Assembly (NCBI GenBank): GCA_030141605.1
Contig: JAQGDQ010001145.1
Coordinates: 1-59,519 of the forward strand
Length of the DNA stretch: 59,519 nt
Direction of reading: 5' to 3'
Origin: Tubiluchus corallicola
Taxonomy: Eukaryota; Priapulida; Priapulimorpha; Priapulimorphida; Tubiluchidae
In this document: positions 49,200-59,519 of the stretch, piece by piece
How positions within the stretch are numbered: the first letter of the stretch is position 1
Layout: every line of letters begins with the position of its first letter
Made by a program: the position numbers and the translations under genes
The notes under the pieces: model-generated
What the model was told of the DNA's origin: nothing
Databases searched by the model: none
Seen by the model: only the letters and a program-made list of their open reading frames with translations

Positions 49200-49395
49200 C
49201 TTGCTACACTTCTACCAAAGCTACACTTTTACCAATGCTACACTTCTACCAATGCTACACTTCTAATTCTACACTTCTACCAATGCTACACTTTTTCCAA
49301 TGCTACACTTCTACCAAAGCTACACTTTTACCAATGCTACACTTCAACCAATGCTACACTTTTTCCAATGCTACACTTCCAACAATGCTACACTA
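49200..49395. repeat. 17-bp tandem repeat, about 11 copies
   Basis: Units of the form GCTACACTTCTACCAAT with TTTT/CCAAA variants. Confidence 0.9.
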
Positions 49396-50514
49396 TTTTA
49401 TTTCTGAACATTACTGGTATAAGATTAGCATAATTAAATACACTAACAAGTTAAGACTGGTGAATTTTTAGCTTAACCTATGAATTTGTGCTTAACACAT
49501 AAATACTGACTTAATAAATGTGCATGGACAGAACGCAACTACTTCAGCTTAAACACCTGTGCATGCACCTGTAACTTTATGACTCTTGACAATTAACAGG
49601 TAGCTACAGGGAAACAAGACAGAAGTTGGACATATGACAGCATCAACTTGACCATATGCACAATGACGATGCTACATAATTACCTAAGCAATTTGGGCAA
49701 TTTGATTAATAATTAACGACCTCCGCCTGACTCTCAATATCACACACTATATCATCGGTGTCGGCACAGACACTTTTGTCTAGAGAAAACTTTTCAATTA
49801 TGCATGTAATTCGCAAATGGCCCTCGTTCGCTTGCACGTAACTATGGAAAGATTTTATAATGATTAATGATATACCCTCACCTACCTGCAATCAAGCTGA
49901 TTGAACAGGTAAAAATGCTAAAGATACGAGCTGAATCGAGCTCTAAAACCCATTATCCCCCGGGGAGACGTGGCGCCTGTCTTATAAATGAGATTACTCC
50001 TGGTGGTTTTAAAAATGCTAAGAGGAAATTATCTGAATTAGTAAAATCAATAGCAGCAACCTTTTCTTCAATAGCAGAAACCTTTTCTTAAATTCTGCAT
50101 TTTAGAAAGCAAATGATAAGAATTAATTATTGCCAGCAAGAAGCCATTAGCAAATAATTGACTAAAATAATGTCAACATTTTTCAAAGATCAGATGCGGA
50201 TATTGCAGTCGCGTCTGATTGTTACCGATTCTCCGCTTTTCCCACGCCAGTGCAAACTTTGTCTTTGCAAGTGCAAAGATATTAAAATTTCAAAACATTG
50301 CTTATTAAATTTGCAGCAGATTAGAAATTATTCAAGAACGATAATCTGTGCAATTAGGGAGAGCAAAATGTGCATTCATAATTAAAGAATATCGGACAAG
50401 ATTCAGCTGATCTCAAACATCAATTGCTGCATAGACTGTTTTGATTAGCTAATTAATGTTTGTCTTTAAAATGGTTTGTATTTTGCAATAATAAATGCAA
50501 ATATTAATAATTGT

Positions 50515-50893
50515 TAGGGGTCTCATGGGTAGGGGTGAGCATTCTCTACCAGAAAGCGAATTCGAATCGAACCGAATTTGTGACTTTCGAATTCGAATTG
50601 AGATCGAAAGATTTTCGAACAAGTTTTCGAACCACCAGCAAAAATTGGTTTTACAAAGATCATGCATATCACTAGATTTTGTTCTGCAATAAAACGACTA
50701 GTAATTTGCTTAAAGTTGTGTGCAGAAATCACAGCTAAATTATGCTAACTGCATGATGTTTCAATCGTTTTAGTGATAAAGAACATGTGTGATTGGAGTG
50801 ATGAATTATTTGAATCTATAGTTTTAGATTCGAATCGAGTTCGAACTAAAAAACTCGTTCGAATTGAATTCGAGCGTTCGATGCTCACCCCTA
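50515..50893 (+). mobile_element. hAT-like MITE family D, copy 2 (379 bp, 8-bp TSD)
   Basis: Flanked by ATAATTGT on both sides (50507-50514, 50894-50901). The right end is TGCTCACCCCTA. The left end carries the terminal motif twice, TAGGGGTCTCATGGG then TAGGGGTGAGCA. It is otherwise collinear with 7034-7411, including GAACAAGTTTTCGAACCACC. Non-autonomous. Confidence 0.85.
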
Positions 50894-50901
50894 ATAATTG
50901 T

Positions 50902-51645
50902 AAATATCAACACTGCAGTCACTGTATGTTAAAACTGCCAAAAAGTCATTGTTTCATTATTAAAGCAAAACTGAACCCAATCTTAAACTGCAGGTCAAAA
51001 CAATCTACTCTTTAAAATATTGAAAGGAAACGTACTATTTTTTCAAAAATGACTTAGGTGAAAGAATTATTACCACACAAACACAATTTCACATTCGCGC
51101 CACTAGTTCTTCGCTATGACATGCATTTCGCCATTTGCTAGTTAGATGGGCACTAGCGCCTGCATTTCGAAAAAACAGCACACAAAAACAGATGCTGTAC
51201 CTTTCAGTTCAGATGTGTTAGTTTGTGACAAACTACACACTTTCTACAGCTCACAGCCGCTAAATTTAAAATTTGAATTTTTATCTTAAAACTTGCCTAG
51301 TTTTAGTACAAAACATTGAATATCTTACAGTAGCAATGTACTTCAATTTTCGCTTTCGCAAACACGCGCAACATGCTCGTGGAATATTTTTGTGGTTGAA
51401 AATTATGTCGGTTTGTGATGTCATTATTAGTTGGGCTTGCCCGCCGTTAACTAAGTTTTTAATTTATTATTTAATTATCAGAAACGCTTTTGCAGTATTA
51501 ATTGTGTTAAAATGTATACTTTTTATCATACTTGAAAATGCAGTAATATATGAAAAATCATCCTGTCTTCTTTTAAAGAATCACATAATTTGATGGAAAG
51601 GAAATTCTTATTTTCAATAACTGATACACTAAAAATTAAGATCAC
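50902..51645. other. PAN3 intron stretch, no recognised gene
   Basis: A 106-codon plus frame (51273-51593) is hydrophobic but lacks any motif that I know. There is no supporting splice or start context. Confidence 0.4.
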
Positions 51646-51649
51646 AAAA

Positions 51650-51713
51650 ATAATAATAATAATAATATACTACTACTACTAATAATAATAATAATTATTA
51701 TTAATATTATTAA

Positions 51714-51755
<42 letters not shown>

Positions 51756-51925
51756 TACTACTACTACTACCACTACCACTACTACTATCACTACCACTAC
51801 CACTACCTCTACTACTATCACTACCACTACCATTACCACTACCACTGAAACTGCCACTGCCACTGCCACTGCCACTACCACTACCACTACCACTACCATT
51901 ATTATTATTATTATTATTATATTAT
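51650..51925. repeat. (AAT/ATT)n and (ACT/ACC)n compound microsatellite
   Basis: ATT triplets flank a block of CTA/CCACTA triplets (51753-51897). The directly flanking words CGATACACTAAAAATTAAGA occur on both sides (51623 and 51930), so the tract may sit inside a short direct duplication. Confidence 0.95.
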
Positions 51926-52344
51926 CAATAACCGATACACTAAAAATTAAGATCATAGCTAATAACCCAATTATAATTATAATCAATGAATTGTAATTAA
52001 TCAAATTTTTTATTAATTAGTCTAGCATAAGTAAACTAATGACACAAGAATGCTGAATTGGGTGGTAAATAATTAAAAATGAATTAAAACAGGGGGATGT
52101 GGTCTACTAGTCACCACAATGATATCTCAACATCCAAGGTTAATCCCGACAATTTCAAACCTCTTTTGAGTTCGGCTTAAAAAATCGACAACTGCAGTGT
52201 CATTCCATCACTGCACCAACAATTTACATTTACTACTAAATTCAGACTAGTTTTAAAACTGCTTTTAAAGGAAAAAATTGTTTAAAAACGTGTAAAGGCT
52301 TTAAAATTAACTAATCCTATTAAAGCATTGGCAATAAATGCAAA

Positions 52345-52910
52345 ATTATAAATTATGAATTATGAATTATGAATTTATTCCACAGCAACTCAAACATACA
52401 TATAAATTGATATTACATTGAAAAAAAATAAACTATGCGAGTTACTGAGAGGAGGAGGAAGGAGCATTGAGCTTTCGAGTCCTCCTCCAGATAAGTGAAA
52501 CAATTGACAATTAACATTTTCATCAGTTATAACGTACATTAGAACAAAATAAGTTTTGTTAGTAACTTAAGATCAGGATGAGTAAAATTGTGAGTTAATT
52601 ATACCGTTGTAGTAGGTAATTCTTTGATGCTTTTTTAAATTGATAGAGATTAAGAGTTTTCATTTCACGCGGAACTGATAACCATATTTTAATAGCATTA
52701 TATTTTGATGACTGTTTCATTATATAAGAGTAAAGAAGTCACTATATAGAGTTTTACTTATGACTTCAAACACTAGGCTAATGCAAAAAAGACTTACTGC
52801 GCAACACATAGGATAACAGCACAAGAGATGTTAAGAATATAAAAAGAACAAAACGTATAATGTAAGAAGGGTTAGTGGAGTTAATAAATAAATTGAATTG
52901 AATTGAATTG
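52345..52910 (-). mobile_element. LINE C-terminus and 3' UTR
   Basis: The minus strand encodes IMKQSSKYNAIKIWLSVPRE MKTLNLYQFKKASKNYLLQR, which fits the LINE end pattern 'WNSLPxExKxxxSLxqFKkxLKxyLL'. It is followed by the 3' UTR shared with 17066-17305. A TTGAATTGAATTG run marks the left edge of coding (52895-52910 on plus). Confidence 0.6.
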
Positions 52911-52952
52911 CTTATGAGAAAACAATAAGCAGAAAAGAACAATGAAATTTAA

Positions 52953-53273
52953 CCTTTTCACTATGGAAGGCGGTACATTGCCGCCCAAGCTCAACATTAA
53001 GCCCAGTCACCCAGGTCTGTTTATTTCACTGCTAGTCACGGCCAACATTGTAGAAAAGTTTAACAGCCATGGGATTGGGGTTGCTTTGCAACAAATACAG
53101 CTAACCAGCCAATCAGCATCGAAAGCCAGGTGCATTCCATAATACTGTACTGTATTGTACGTTCTCATGTAAAATTGTTTGTTGATACTTGGTGAAAGGT
53201 GTTCAGGCACTTCTTCTGCATTTTTATAAAATAATTGTGTGTTATGGATTAGTAATATAGACTTTTGTGTAAC

Positions 53274-53312
<39 letters not shown>

Positions 53313-53515
53313 CGTGTGTGTGTGCGCGCATATATGTGTGCGCAGATGTGTGTGTATGTGTATAAATAAAACTAATATTCAATATTAGTGTTTAATAACA
53401 AATGGCTATCTGCTTACTTACAAGATTGTGTTTTAGTAACACACCACAAGAAGTTATTGTCAAAAGTGCAAAAGCCAAGGCGGCCCTGTTAAAAAGCAAC
53501 AACGCAGTGAAAGGG
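52953..53515 (+). mobile_element. piggyBac-like MITE, different interior (563 bp)
   Basis: The ends CCTTTTCACTATGG and (reverse complement) CCCTTTCACTGCGTT are flanked by TTAA (52949-52952 and 53516-53519). Subterminal GGCGG..CCGCC words occur at both ends. A (TG)n tract (53275-53345) lies inside. It shares ends, but not body, with family C. Confidence 0.6.
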
Positions 53516-54563
53516 TTAAAGAAACTGCATTTAGTACCAAGTTGGTAATGGTACAACAGAAAGAAGTAGTAGAAAATCCGGCAAGTAAATGCAGAACTAA
53601 GGGAATTCTCGGAGATAACAACAACAACAATAGCCCTGTTAAGTGTGCTGTTAAAAATTCATATAGTCGATTACTAGCTTGCGATCTATGCAAACAAGTG
53701 GGGAAGATGGATGCGTCCTTCGCGGCAATCGAAAAACGTCGCCACAAAGCTTACACAAATTGCGCGTCTTAAATATTAAAAGCGCCTCCAATCACTCAAA
53801 ACTTCGTCAGACTCTAACAATGCTCATAAAACCACACTGCCAAACTACTGAAATATTCAACGACCGCACAATAGAACGCGTAACAATTAGGATACGAAAC
53901 TAAATATTTTATTCGCGCGTCAATAGCCGGATACCATACATAGCGAGAATTGATACTGGCAGTTTTAATTCAATATTAATAAGCAGCTATGATTGATCAA
54001 CACAATACCATCAGTTCACCTGGCTTAAGGTTGGCAACAGTTGCTACAGCATCTTTTAAAAATCGAGAGGATGAAGTTTATACGAAGGTTATCATATGCT
54101 AGTCTTAATTATCTTCATGCAGCACCGGGTAATTAAAGAAAGTTACAAAAGGAATAGCATTTTGGTGAGATAATGAAAATGAAATATTAAGCAAAATGCT
54201 AGTGTCATACATTCATTGATGCTGCGAATGATTCCACTACGTATCTCAACTCATCATTACATCCAGTTTTACACTTGAAAGTGGGCATGATTTGCTCCAG
54301 ATTATAGTTAAATAAGTTTTTTTAAAAATTTAGTATAAATACATTTTGATTAACATTTTATACCTTCAACGATCCTAATTCATTACATTATATGAAGCTA
54401 CAAGCTAGCATACGTGCAACGAACTTCTACTCCTTGTTTTTCACGTATGAAGCTACAAGCTAGCGTGCAATGAACTTCTACTCCCTGTTTTGCACATTAA
54501 ATAACAAAATTAGCAAAAGTGACACAAACAAACAAGAATTTAGTAACATTTCTATGCACTCAC

Positions 54564-54693
54564 TTTAGCGAGTTCATTCTCTATCACGTCTGCTCTCGTA
54601 AAAGCGGAGTCGAGCTGTGTGTAGAACCGTGCTCCGATCATTGGCATTATGTCATTCACACTACGAAGTCTTGGCTGATTCGTCAACAAATAC
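54564..54693 (-). CDS. PAN3: PAN3 internal exon (end of pseudokinase domain and coiled coil)
   Basis: Encodes YLLTNQPRLRSVNDIMPMIG ARFYTQLDSAFTRADVIENE LAK. The RSVNDIMPMIGARFYTQLD block is a hallmark of PAN3, at the end of the pseudokinase C-lobe and the start of the coiled coil that drives PAN3 dimerisation. Acceptor TTTTTTAG|G, where the G completes Leu of the split codon. Donor AAA|GTGAGT, phase 0. Confidence 0.98.
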
Positions 54694-54792
54694 CTAAAAA
54701 ATGCACTTTATTTAATAATATATAAACACGTACACATAGGTAAATATTACAAGATAAGGTAGCAATCTGTAAGAATGTTATGAAATCATTAA

Positions 54793-55252
54793 CCCTTTCA
54801 TACCCGTTGCATCCCGTGGGATACCTGAATATTTTCTGCCTTTAAAATTAATAAAATTTTAAAACTGACAGTTATTTGATCTGTTAATAGTTATTTTGAT
54901 TTAAGCCAATAACAATAGACAAAAAATGGTGATAAAATGGCAAACTAGAAAATCTACATAGCATAAAAACTGCGCAAGGTACAGTACTTTAGAGACGACT
55001 TTGTATAGATCAGCATAAGCGTGCATACTAAATGTCTTAAATACTTTAAAAAATTATCAGCAGTTGCAAAATGAAGCACATTTTATGCTTCCATTGAATC
55101 CCAATGTATCCCGTGGGATACAGGCTATATTTAGCACGGGGGCACAGGTAGAAAAAAATAATTATTATGTGTAAACAAGATGGAGATACTGAACAAAAGT
55201 CCCAAGTCAAAATATTTTTCCTTATTACAAAAATAATTTGGGACTGAAAGGG
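54793..55252 (-). mobile_element. piggyBac-like MITE family C, copy 2 (460 bp, TTAA TSD)
   Basis: Reverse-orientation homologue of 4090-4534: starts CCCTTTCATACCCG, ends GGGACTGAAAGGG, TTAA at 54789-54792 and 55253-55256. It contains ATCCCGTGGGATAC at both subterminal positions. It sits in a PAN3 intron, about 100 bp upstream (minus-strand sense) of the 54564-54693 exon. Confidence 0.85.
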
Positions 55253-55557
55253 TTAAGTTCATCTGTACTAAAAGTTTAATTATGAAATTTTTTACAAATG
55301 CAATACAAAACCTGCCCACACAAACACAAAGCCAGGGCTGGATTCACTAAAATGTTTCATACATAAAATCCCACGATATTACTGATAGAAATTTTTTTTA
55401 AATATGATAAGAAATGATGATACTTCAAAAACGCACTAATTTTCATGTTCAGATCATTCTAATATATAATCAAAAAGATCGTAAAATTAAAAAAACAGAC
55501 ACATTGCAGTAATAATTAAGAAAACACTTAGACAAAAGAAGCCATGTAACACAATGA

Positions 55558-55730
55558 ATGTTATTATTATTATTTTTATTATTATTTATTATTATTATTA
55601 TTAATATTATTATTATTATTATTATTATTTATTATTATTACTATTTATTATTATTAATATTATTATTTATTATTATTATTATTATTATTACTATTATTAC
55701 TATTTATTATTATTATTATTATTATCACAT
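55558..55730. repeat. (ATT)n microsatellite
   Basis: ATT triplets with TTT and ACT interruptions. It probably represents the tail of the left arm of the inverted repeat that follows. Confidence 0.95.
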
Positions 55731-56915
55731 TCAGTACAGTATAATGACATTAAGCACACAGTGACATCAAAATTATTACATCTACTGTATTAAATTATTA
55801 TGTTTCATACACTATCGTTATCATAAAAGATTAATTGCTCAGCAGTGGGGCTAGAGAAGCAAAGGCTTGTATAAGCCCACTGTCATGTGAACCCGATAAA
55901 AAAAGAATGGATGAATGAACAAAAAAAAAGAACTGACAGAAAGGTTAGATCACAGAGGAAGGGTAGAAGGATGTGTTAGTGGAAATGGTAGGAAGAAAGA
56001 TAATTGATTGCGCTATGTTGACATCAGCTCTAAAGATTTATCAATGATGCCTTGTTTTGCATAATCTGTACAAGGATTGTGGTACGACTGCTGCAGTAGG
56101 TGTGGGAAATTAGAAAGTGTTGTACTTGTTGAGAATCATTGCTCTGTATTTCTTTTTAAATTTTTGAATTGGCTGAACAGTTTTTAATTCATCATTTATG
56201 TCACTGCGATTTATTCTTAGTGTAATTCAATTACTGTTGCAATACGCACAGGTGTTTAACAATTATGTGGAGAACATCCATGGTTCAGGCTCACTGCTAA
56301 TAGTAACTTTTGCAATTAACGAAGATACAACAATAGGGCGTGTTTTCGAAACGTCATCTTTTACAATTTTTTTTTATAATTTCAGAATTTTACGTACGTA
56401 TCAGTCGATCCTGGCATTAAAAATTTCATTAATATGTTATTAAGACTATTCTGAAGAGAGATTTTACTAATCTAACTGGCGAAGTTAATAAGATGAGATT
56501 CACGAAGCTTCTGTAGCAATTCCCATGCAAGGTTCATATACATAATTTCCATCAGAAATGGTACAGATTATGCAAAACAAGGCATCATTGATAAATCTTT
56601 AGAGCTTATGTCAACGTAGCGCAATCTATTATCTTTCTTCCTACCATTTCCACTAACACATCCTTCTACCCTTCCTGTGTGATCTAACCTTTCTCCCAGT
56701 TCTTTTTTTTGTTCACTCATCCATTCTTTTTTTATCGGGTTCACATGACAGTGGGCTTATACAAGCCTGTGCTTCTCTAGCCCTACTGCAGTACAATTAT
56801 TCTTTTATGATAACGATAGTGTATGAAACATAAGAATTTAATACAGTAGATGTAATAATTTTGATGTCACTGCGTGCTTAATGTCATTATATTGTACTGA
56901 ATGTGATAATAATAA
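55721..56915. repeat. Large inverted repeat in a PAN3 intron (arms about 350 bp)
   Basis: The left arm (55721-56072) and right arm (56562-56915) are reverse complements with a few percent differences. Shared blocks are ACATCTACTGTATTAAATT, TTTCATACACTATCGTTATC, AAGCCCACTGTCATGTGAAC and GCCTTGTTTTGCATAATCTG. The 490-bp spacer is unique. Both outer ends finish in CATTCAGTACA..plus an ATT/ATA tail, so the arms are probably two head-to-head 3' ends of one retroposon. Alternatively they are a foldback element. Confidence 0.85.
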
Positions 56916-57257
56916 ACTAAAAACTAAAACTAAAAAAGGTCTTATCAATGTTTAAAAATATGGCATTAAACAGTGAGTGAATGTTCATCTCAAATATCAT
57001 CAGCATCATTCATGATAGTGAAACGTACCGCATTGTTTATCATAGGCAAAATGTTTTTCCCATTCGGGAACGCATTCTCCGGAAAACTGTTAAAAATCAA
57101 GCGGTACATTTAATACGGCTGCGGTTTTACCAACGAAATCATTCGTAAGATAATTAGTGAATCCATCCCTGACTAAGCTACAATGAAGCGTACAACAGAC
57201 GAGAAACGACAGTGATAAAAACACTGAAGAAGAAGAAGAAGAGCAAACTGTGCTAAC

Positions 57258-57397
57258 AGGATAAGATTCTTGAGATCCCCGGAGTAGTTTCTTGCGACCA
57301 GCTCCAAGGAGTTGTGAATGTGCTCCCGCTGTATTGCCGCCACGGAGTTGCACGCTAATGCTAGGACTATCTTGCCTAAAGAGATCAGATCTTCTTG
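57258..57397 (-). CDS. PAN3: PAN3 (PAN2-PAN3 deadenylase subunit), first exon visible in the window
   Basis: PAN3 is the regulatory subunit of the cytoplasmic PAN2-PAN3 poly(A) nuclease. It dimerises, binds poly(A)-binding protein and GW182 proteins, and recruits the PAN2 exonuclease to trim mRNA tails. This exon encodes QEDLISLGKIVLALACNSVA AIQREHIHNSLELVARNYSG DLKNLI, the C-lobe of its pseudokinase domain, matching animal PAN3 closely. Acceptor TTTTTTTTCAG, donor ATCCT|GTTAGC; the split CT/G codon joins the next exon in frame. With the exons at 54564, 42420, 39664 and 37687 it gives 639 nt, 212 residues plus stop, covering pseudokinase end, coiled coil and knob domain. The N-terminal zinc finger, PAM2 region and kinase N-lobe must lie beyond 59519. 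Confidence 0.97.
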
Positions 57398-57604
57398 CTG
57401 AAAAAAAATAAGTTTTCCATTTATCAACTGATCATTTGACAAGTTAATATGCAGTTCTTTTTTTTCATCGTTATATCTGCACTATGATAATCGCAGGACT
57501 GAGGTCCTGTCAATCTAAAAAAACAAGAAAAGAACCAAATGTTATCAAATCATTAATAAGATCTATAAAATTCTACTGTTTCGGACTTAGTGACTTCTGC
57601 TTTA

Positions 57605-59245
57605 GTCTCAAAAACAAATTCCCACCACAAAGTCAACACATATGTGCTTTCAGTACAAATTCCCACCACAAAATCAACACACATGTGCTTTCAGTACAAA
57701 TTCCCACCACAAAATCAACACACGTGCTTTCAGTACAAATTCCCACCACAAAATCAACACACATGTGCTTTCAGTACAAATTCCCACCACAAAATCAACA
57801 CATATGTGCTTTCAGTACAAATTCCCACCACAAAATCAACACATATGCACTTTCAGTACAAATCCCCACAACAACATCAACACGCTTTCAGTACAAATTC
57901 CCACCACAAAATCAACACACATGTGCTTTCAGTACAAATTCCCACCACAAAATCAACACACATGTGCTTTCAGTACAAATTCCCACCACAAAATCAACAC
58001 ACGTGCTTTCAGTACAAATTCCCACCACAAAATCAACACACGTGCTTTCAGTAAAAATTCCCACCACAAAATCAACACACATGCTTTCAGTACAAATTCC
58101 CACCACAAAATCAACACACGTGCTTTCAGTACAAATTCCCACCACAAAATCAACACATGTGCTTTCAGTACAAATTCCCACCACAAAATCAACACATATG
58201 TGCTTTCAGTACAAATTCCCACCACAAAATCAACACATATGTGCTTTCAGTACAAATTCCCACCACAAAATCAACACACGTGCTTTCAGTACAAATTCCC
58301 ACCACAAAATCAACACACGTGCTTTCAGTACAAATTCCCACCACAAAATCAACACATATGTGCTTTCAGTACAAATTCCCACCACAAAATCAACACATAT
58401 GTGCTTTCAGTACAAATTCCCACCACAAAATCAACACATATGCGCTTTCAGTACAAATCCCCACAACAACATCAACACGCTTTCAGTACAAATTCCCACC
58501 ACAAAATCAACACATATGTGCTTTCAGTTCAAATTCCCACCACAAAATCAACACACATGTGCTTTCAGTTCAAATTCCCACCACAAAATCAACACGCTTT
58601 CAGTACAAATTCCCACCACAAAATCAACACATATGTGCTTTCGGCACAAATTCCCACCACAAAATCAACACATGTGCTTTCAGTACAAATTCCCACCACT
58701 AAATCAACACACGTGCTTACAGTACAAATTCCCACCACAAAATCAACACATATGTGCTTTCAGTACAAATTCCCACCACAAAATCAACACATGTGCTTTC
58801 AGTACAAATTCCCACCACAAAATCAACACATGTGCTTTCAGTACAAATTCCCACAACAACATCAACACGCTTTCAGTACAAATTCCCACCACAAAATCAA
58901 CACATATGTGCTTTCAGTACAAATTCCCACCACAAAATCAACACATATGTGCTTTCAGTACAGATTCCCACCACAAAATCAACACACATGTGCTTTTAGT
59001 ACAAATTCCCACCACAAAATCAACACATATGTGTTTTCAGTACAAATTCCCACCACAAAATCAACACACATGTGCTCTCAGTACAAATTCCCACCACAAA
59101 ATCAACACATATGCACTTTCAGTACAAATTCCCACCACAAAATCAACACACATGTGCTCTCAGTACAAATTCCCACCACAAAATCAACACATATGTGCTC
59201 TCAGTACAAATTCCCACCACAAAATCAACACACATGTGCTTTCGT
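57605..59245. repeat. 41-bp minisatellite, about 40 copies, in PAN3 intron
   Basis: The unit is about TTCCCACCACAAAATCAACA plus CATATGTGCTTTCAGTACAAA. Length varies 33-41 bp by changes in the CACATATGTG block (CACATGTG, CACGTG, CACG). Almost every unit therefore has a CANNTG palindrome. Variant units with CCCCACAACAACATCAACACG or TTCCCACAACAACATCAAC at about 57861, 58458 and 58848 show higher-order duplication. All three plus frames are open over most of it (up to 599 codons), purely because the unit lacks stops. There is no gene. Confidence 0.97.
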
Positions 59246-59519
59246 TTCTACAAAACTCGAACACGGAGCTCCATGCTCCGTAACTGTTGCAAATTACATA
59301 TCTTGTAATCATACAAAACATACGCAAAACATCATACAAAACAAGTGAAATAAATACCTTTAAGCTGAATTATTCCAAGTGTTAAATTTGTAATGTCAAT
59401 CATACTTTCTATTTAACCGTGCATCGAGAACAAATCACAATAATTATAAATGACAGAATCCACAATTATGTCCTACGAACACAAATGTGAATGAATTCAA
59501 ACAAATAAAACACCGCTGC
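59246..59519 (-). other. PAN3 intron, window end
   Basis: No further PAN3 exon is recognisable. A short open minus frame before a GTATTT site (59360-59420) does not resemble PAN3. Confidence 0.5.

Noticed and set aside
49706-49891. Minus-strand 61-codon frame in a PAN3 intron as an additional PAN3 exon
   Set aside because: The peptide does not match PAN3, and the flanking exons join in phase without it.
53438-53772. 111-codon open frame next to the piggyBac-like MITE with YCQKC and CDLCKQ motifs
   Set aside because: It begins after a stop without ATG for 100 bp and overlaps the MITE end. The cysteine spacing does not match the piggyBac C-terminal finger well enough to call.
57484-59283. Open frame of 599 codons on the plus strand (and 568 codons in another frame)
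   Set aside because: It is a 41-bp minisatellite without stop codons in any plus frame. The repeated IPTTKSTH/PPQNQH words are a by-product.
59360-59460. Upstream PAN3 exon before a GTATTT site near the window end
   Set aside because: The short frame (MIDITNLTLGIIQLKG) does not resemble the pseudokinase sequence expected before QEDLISLGK.

Overview
The window looks like AT-rich nuclear DNA from an invertebrate animal. It has introns with GT/AG borders, DNA-transposon derivatives with target-site duplications, a tRNA-derived SINE, LINE 3' ends and a very high load of micro- and minisatellites. The POU class IV gene has an N-terminus closer, as I recall it, to the fly acj6 type (GRYSPPY, MRRHCMNPP) than to the vertebrate Brn3 type. 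That suggests a protostome or another invertebrate bilaterian, but the species cannot be settled from sequence alone.

Two conserved protein-coding genes are clear, both on the minus strand. (1) A complete POU4/Brn3/acj6 homologue at 13761-15713: two coding exons, 323 residues, POU-IV box, POU-specific domain and POU homeodomain. (2) The 3' part of PAN3 (subunit of the PAN2-PAN3 poly(A) nuclease): five exons between 37687 and 57397, whose splice phases all agree and which give the last ~212 residues. The 5' part of PAN3 lies beyond the right edge. About 22 kb separates the PAN3 stop codon from the POU4 start. In that gap two minus-strand segments look like coding exons (31547-31660 and 29945-30332). 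They could splice in phase to POU4 exon 2, so they may be an alternative 5' end of POU4 or part of an unrecognised gene.

Layout. 1-13.2 kb: no conserved gene; LTR/PBS remnant, LINE 3' end, several MITE families, tandem repeats. 13.2-15.8 kb: POU4. 16-29.5 kb: SINEs, LINE ends, a hAT-like element with internal tandem repeats, long microsatellites. 29.9-31.7 kb: candidate exons. 32-34.9 kb: LINE and MITE fragments and a tandem array of RFX X-box-like palindromes. 34.9-37.7 kb: probable PAN3 3' UTR. 37.7-57.4 kb: PAN3 exons, with introns full of repeats (a 112-bp array against the last acceptor, a 111-bp array open in several frames, a ~350-bp inverted repeat). 57.6-59.25 kb: a ~40-copy 41-bp minisatellite in the PAN3 intron that runs off the window.

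The two genes have no known common pathway: POU4 is a sensory-neuron transcription factor and PAN3 a housekeeping mRNA deadenylation factor. I found no RNA gene, CRISPR array or clearly new molecular system. The most interesting signals are the X-box array, the candidate alternative POU4 exons and repeats that have amplified transposon ends or splice-proximal sequence. Most long open frames here are artefacts of tandem repeats.
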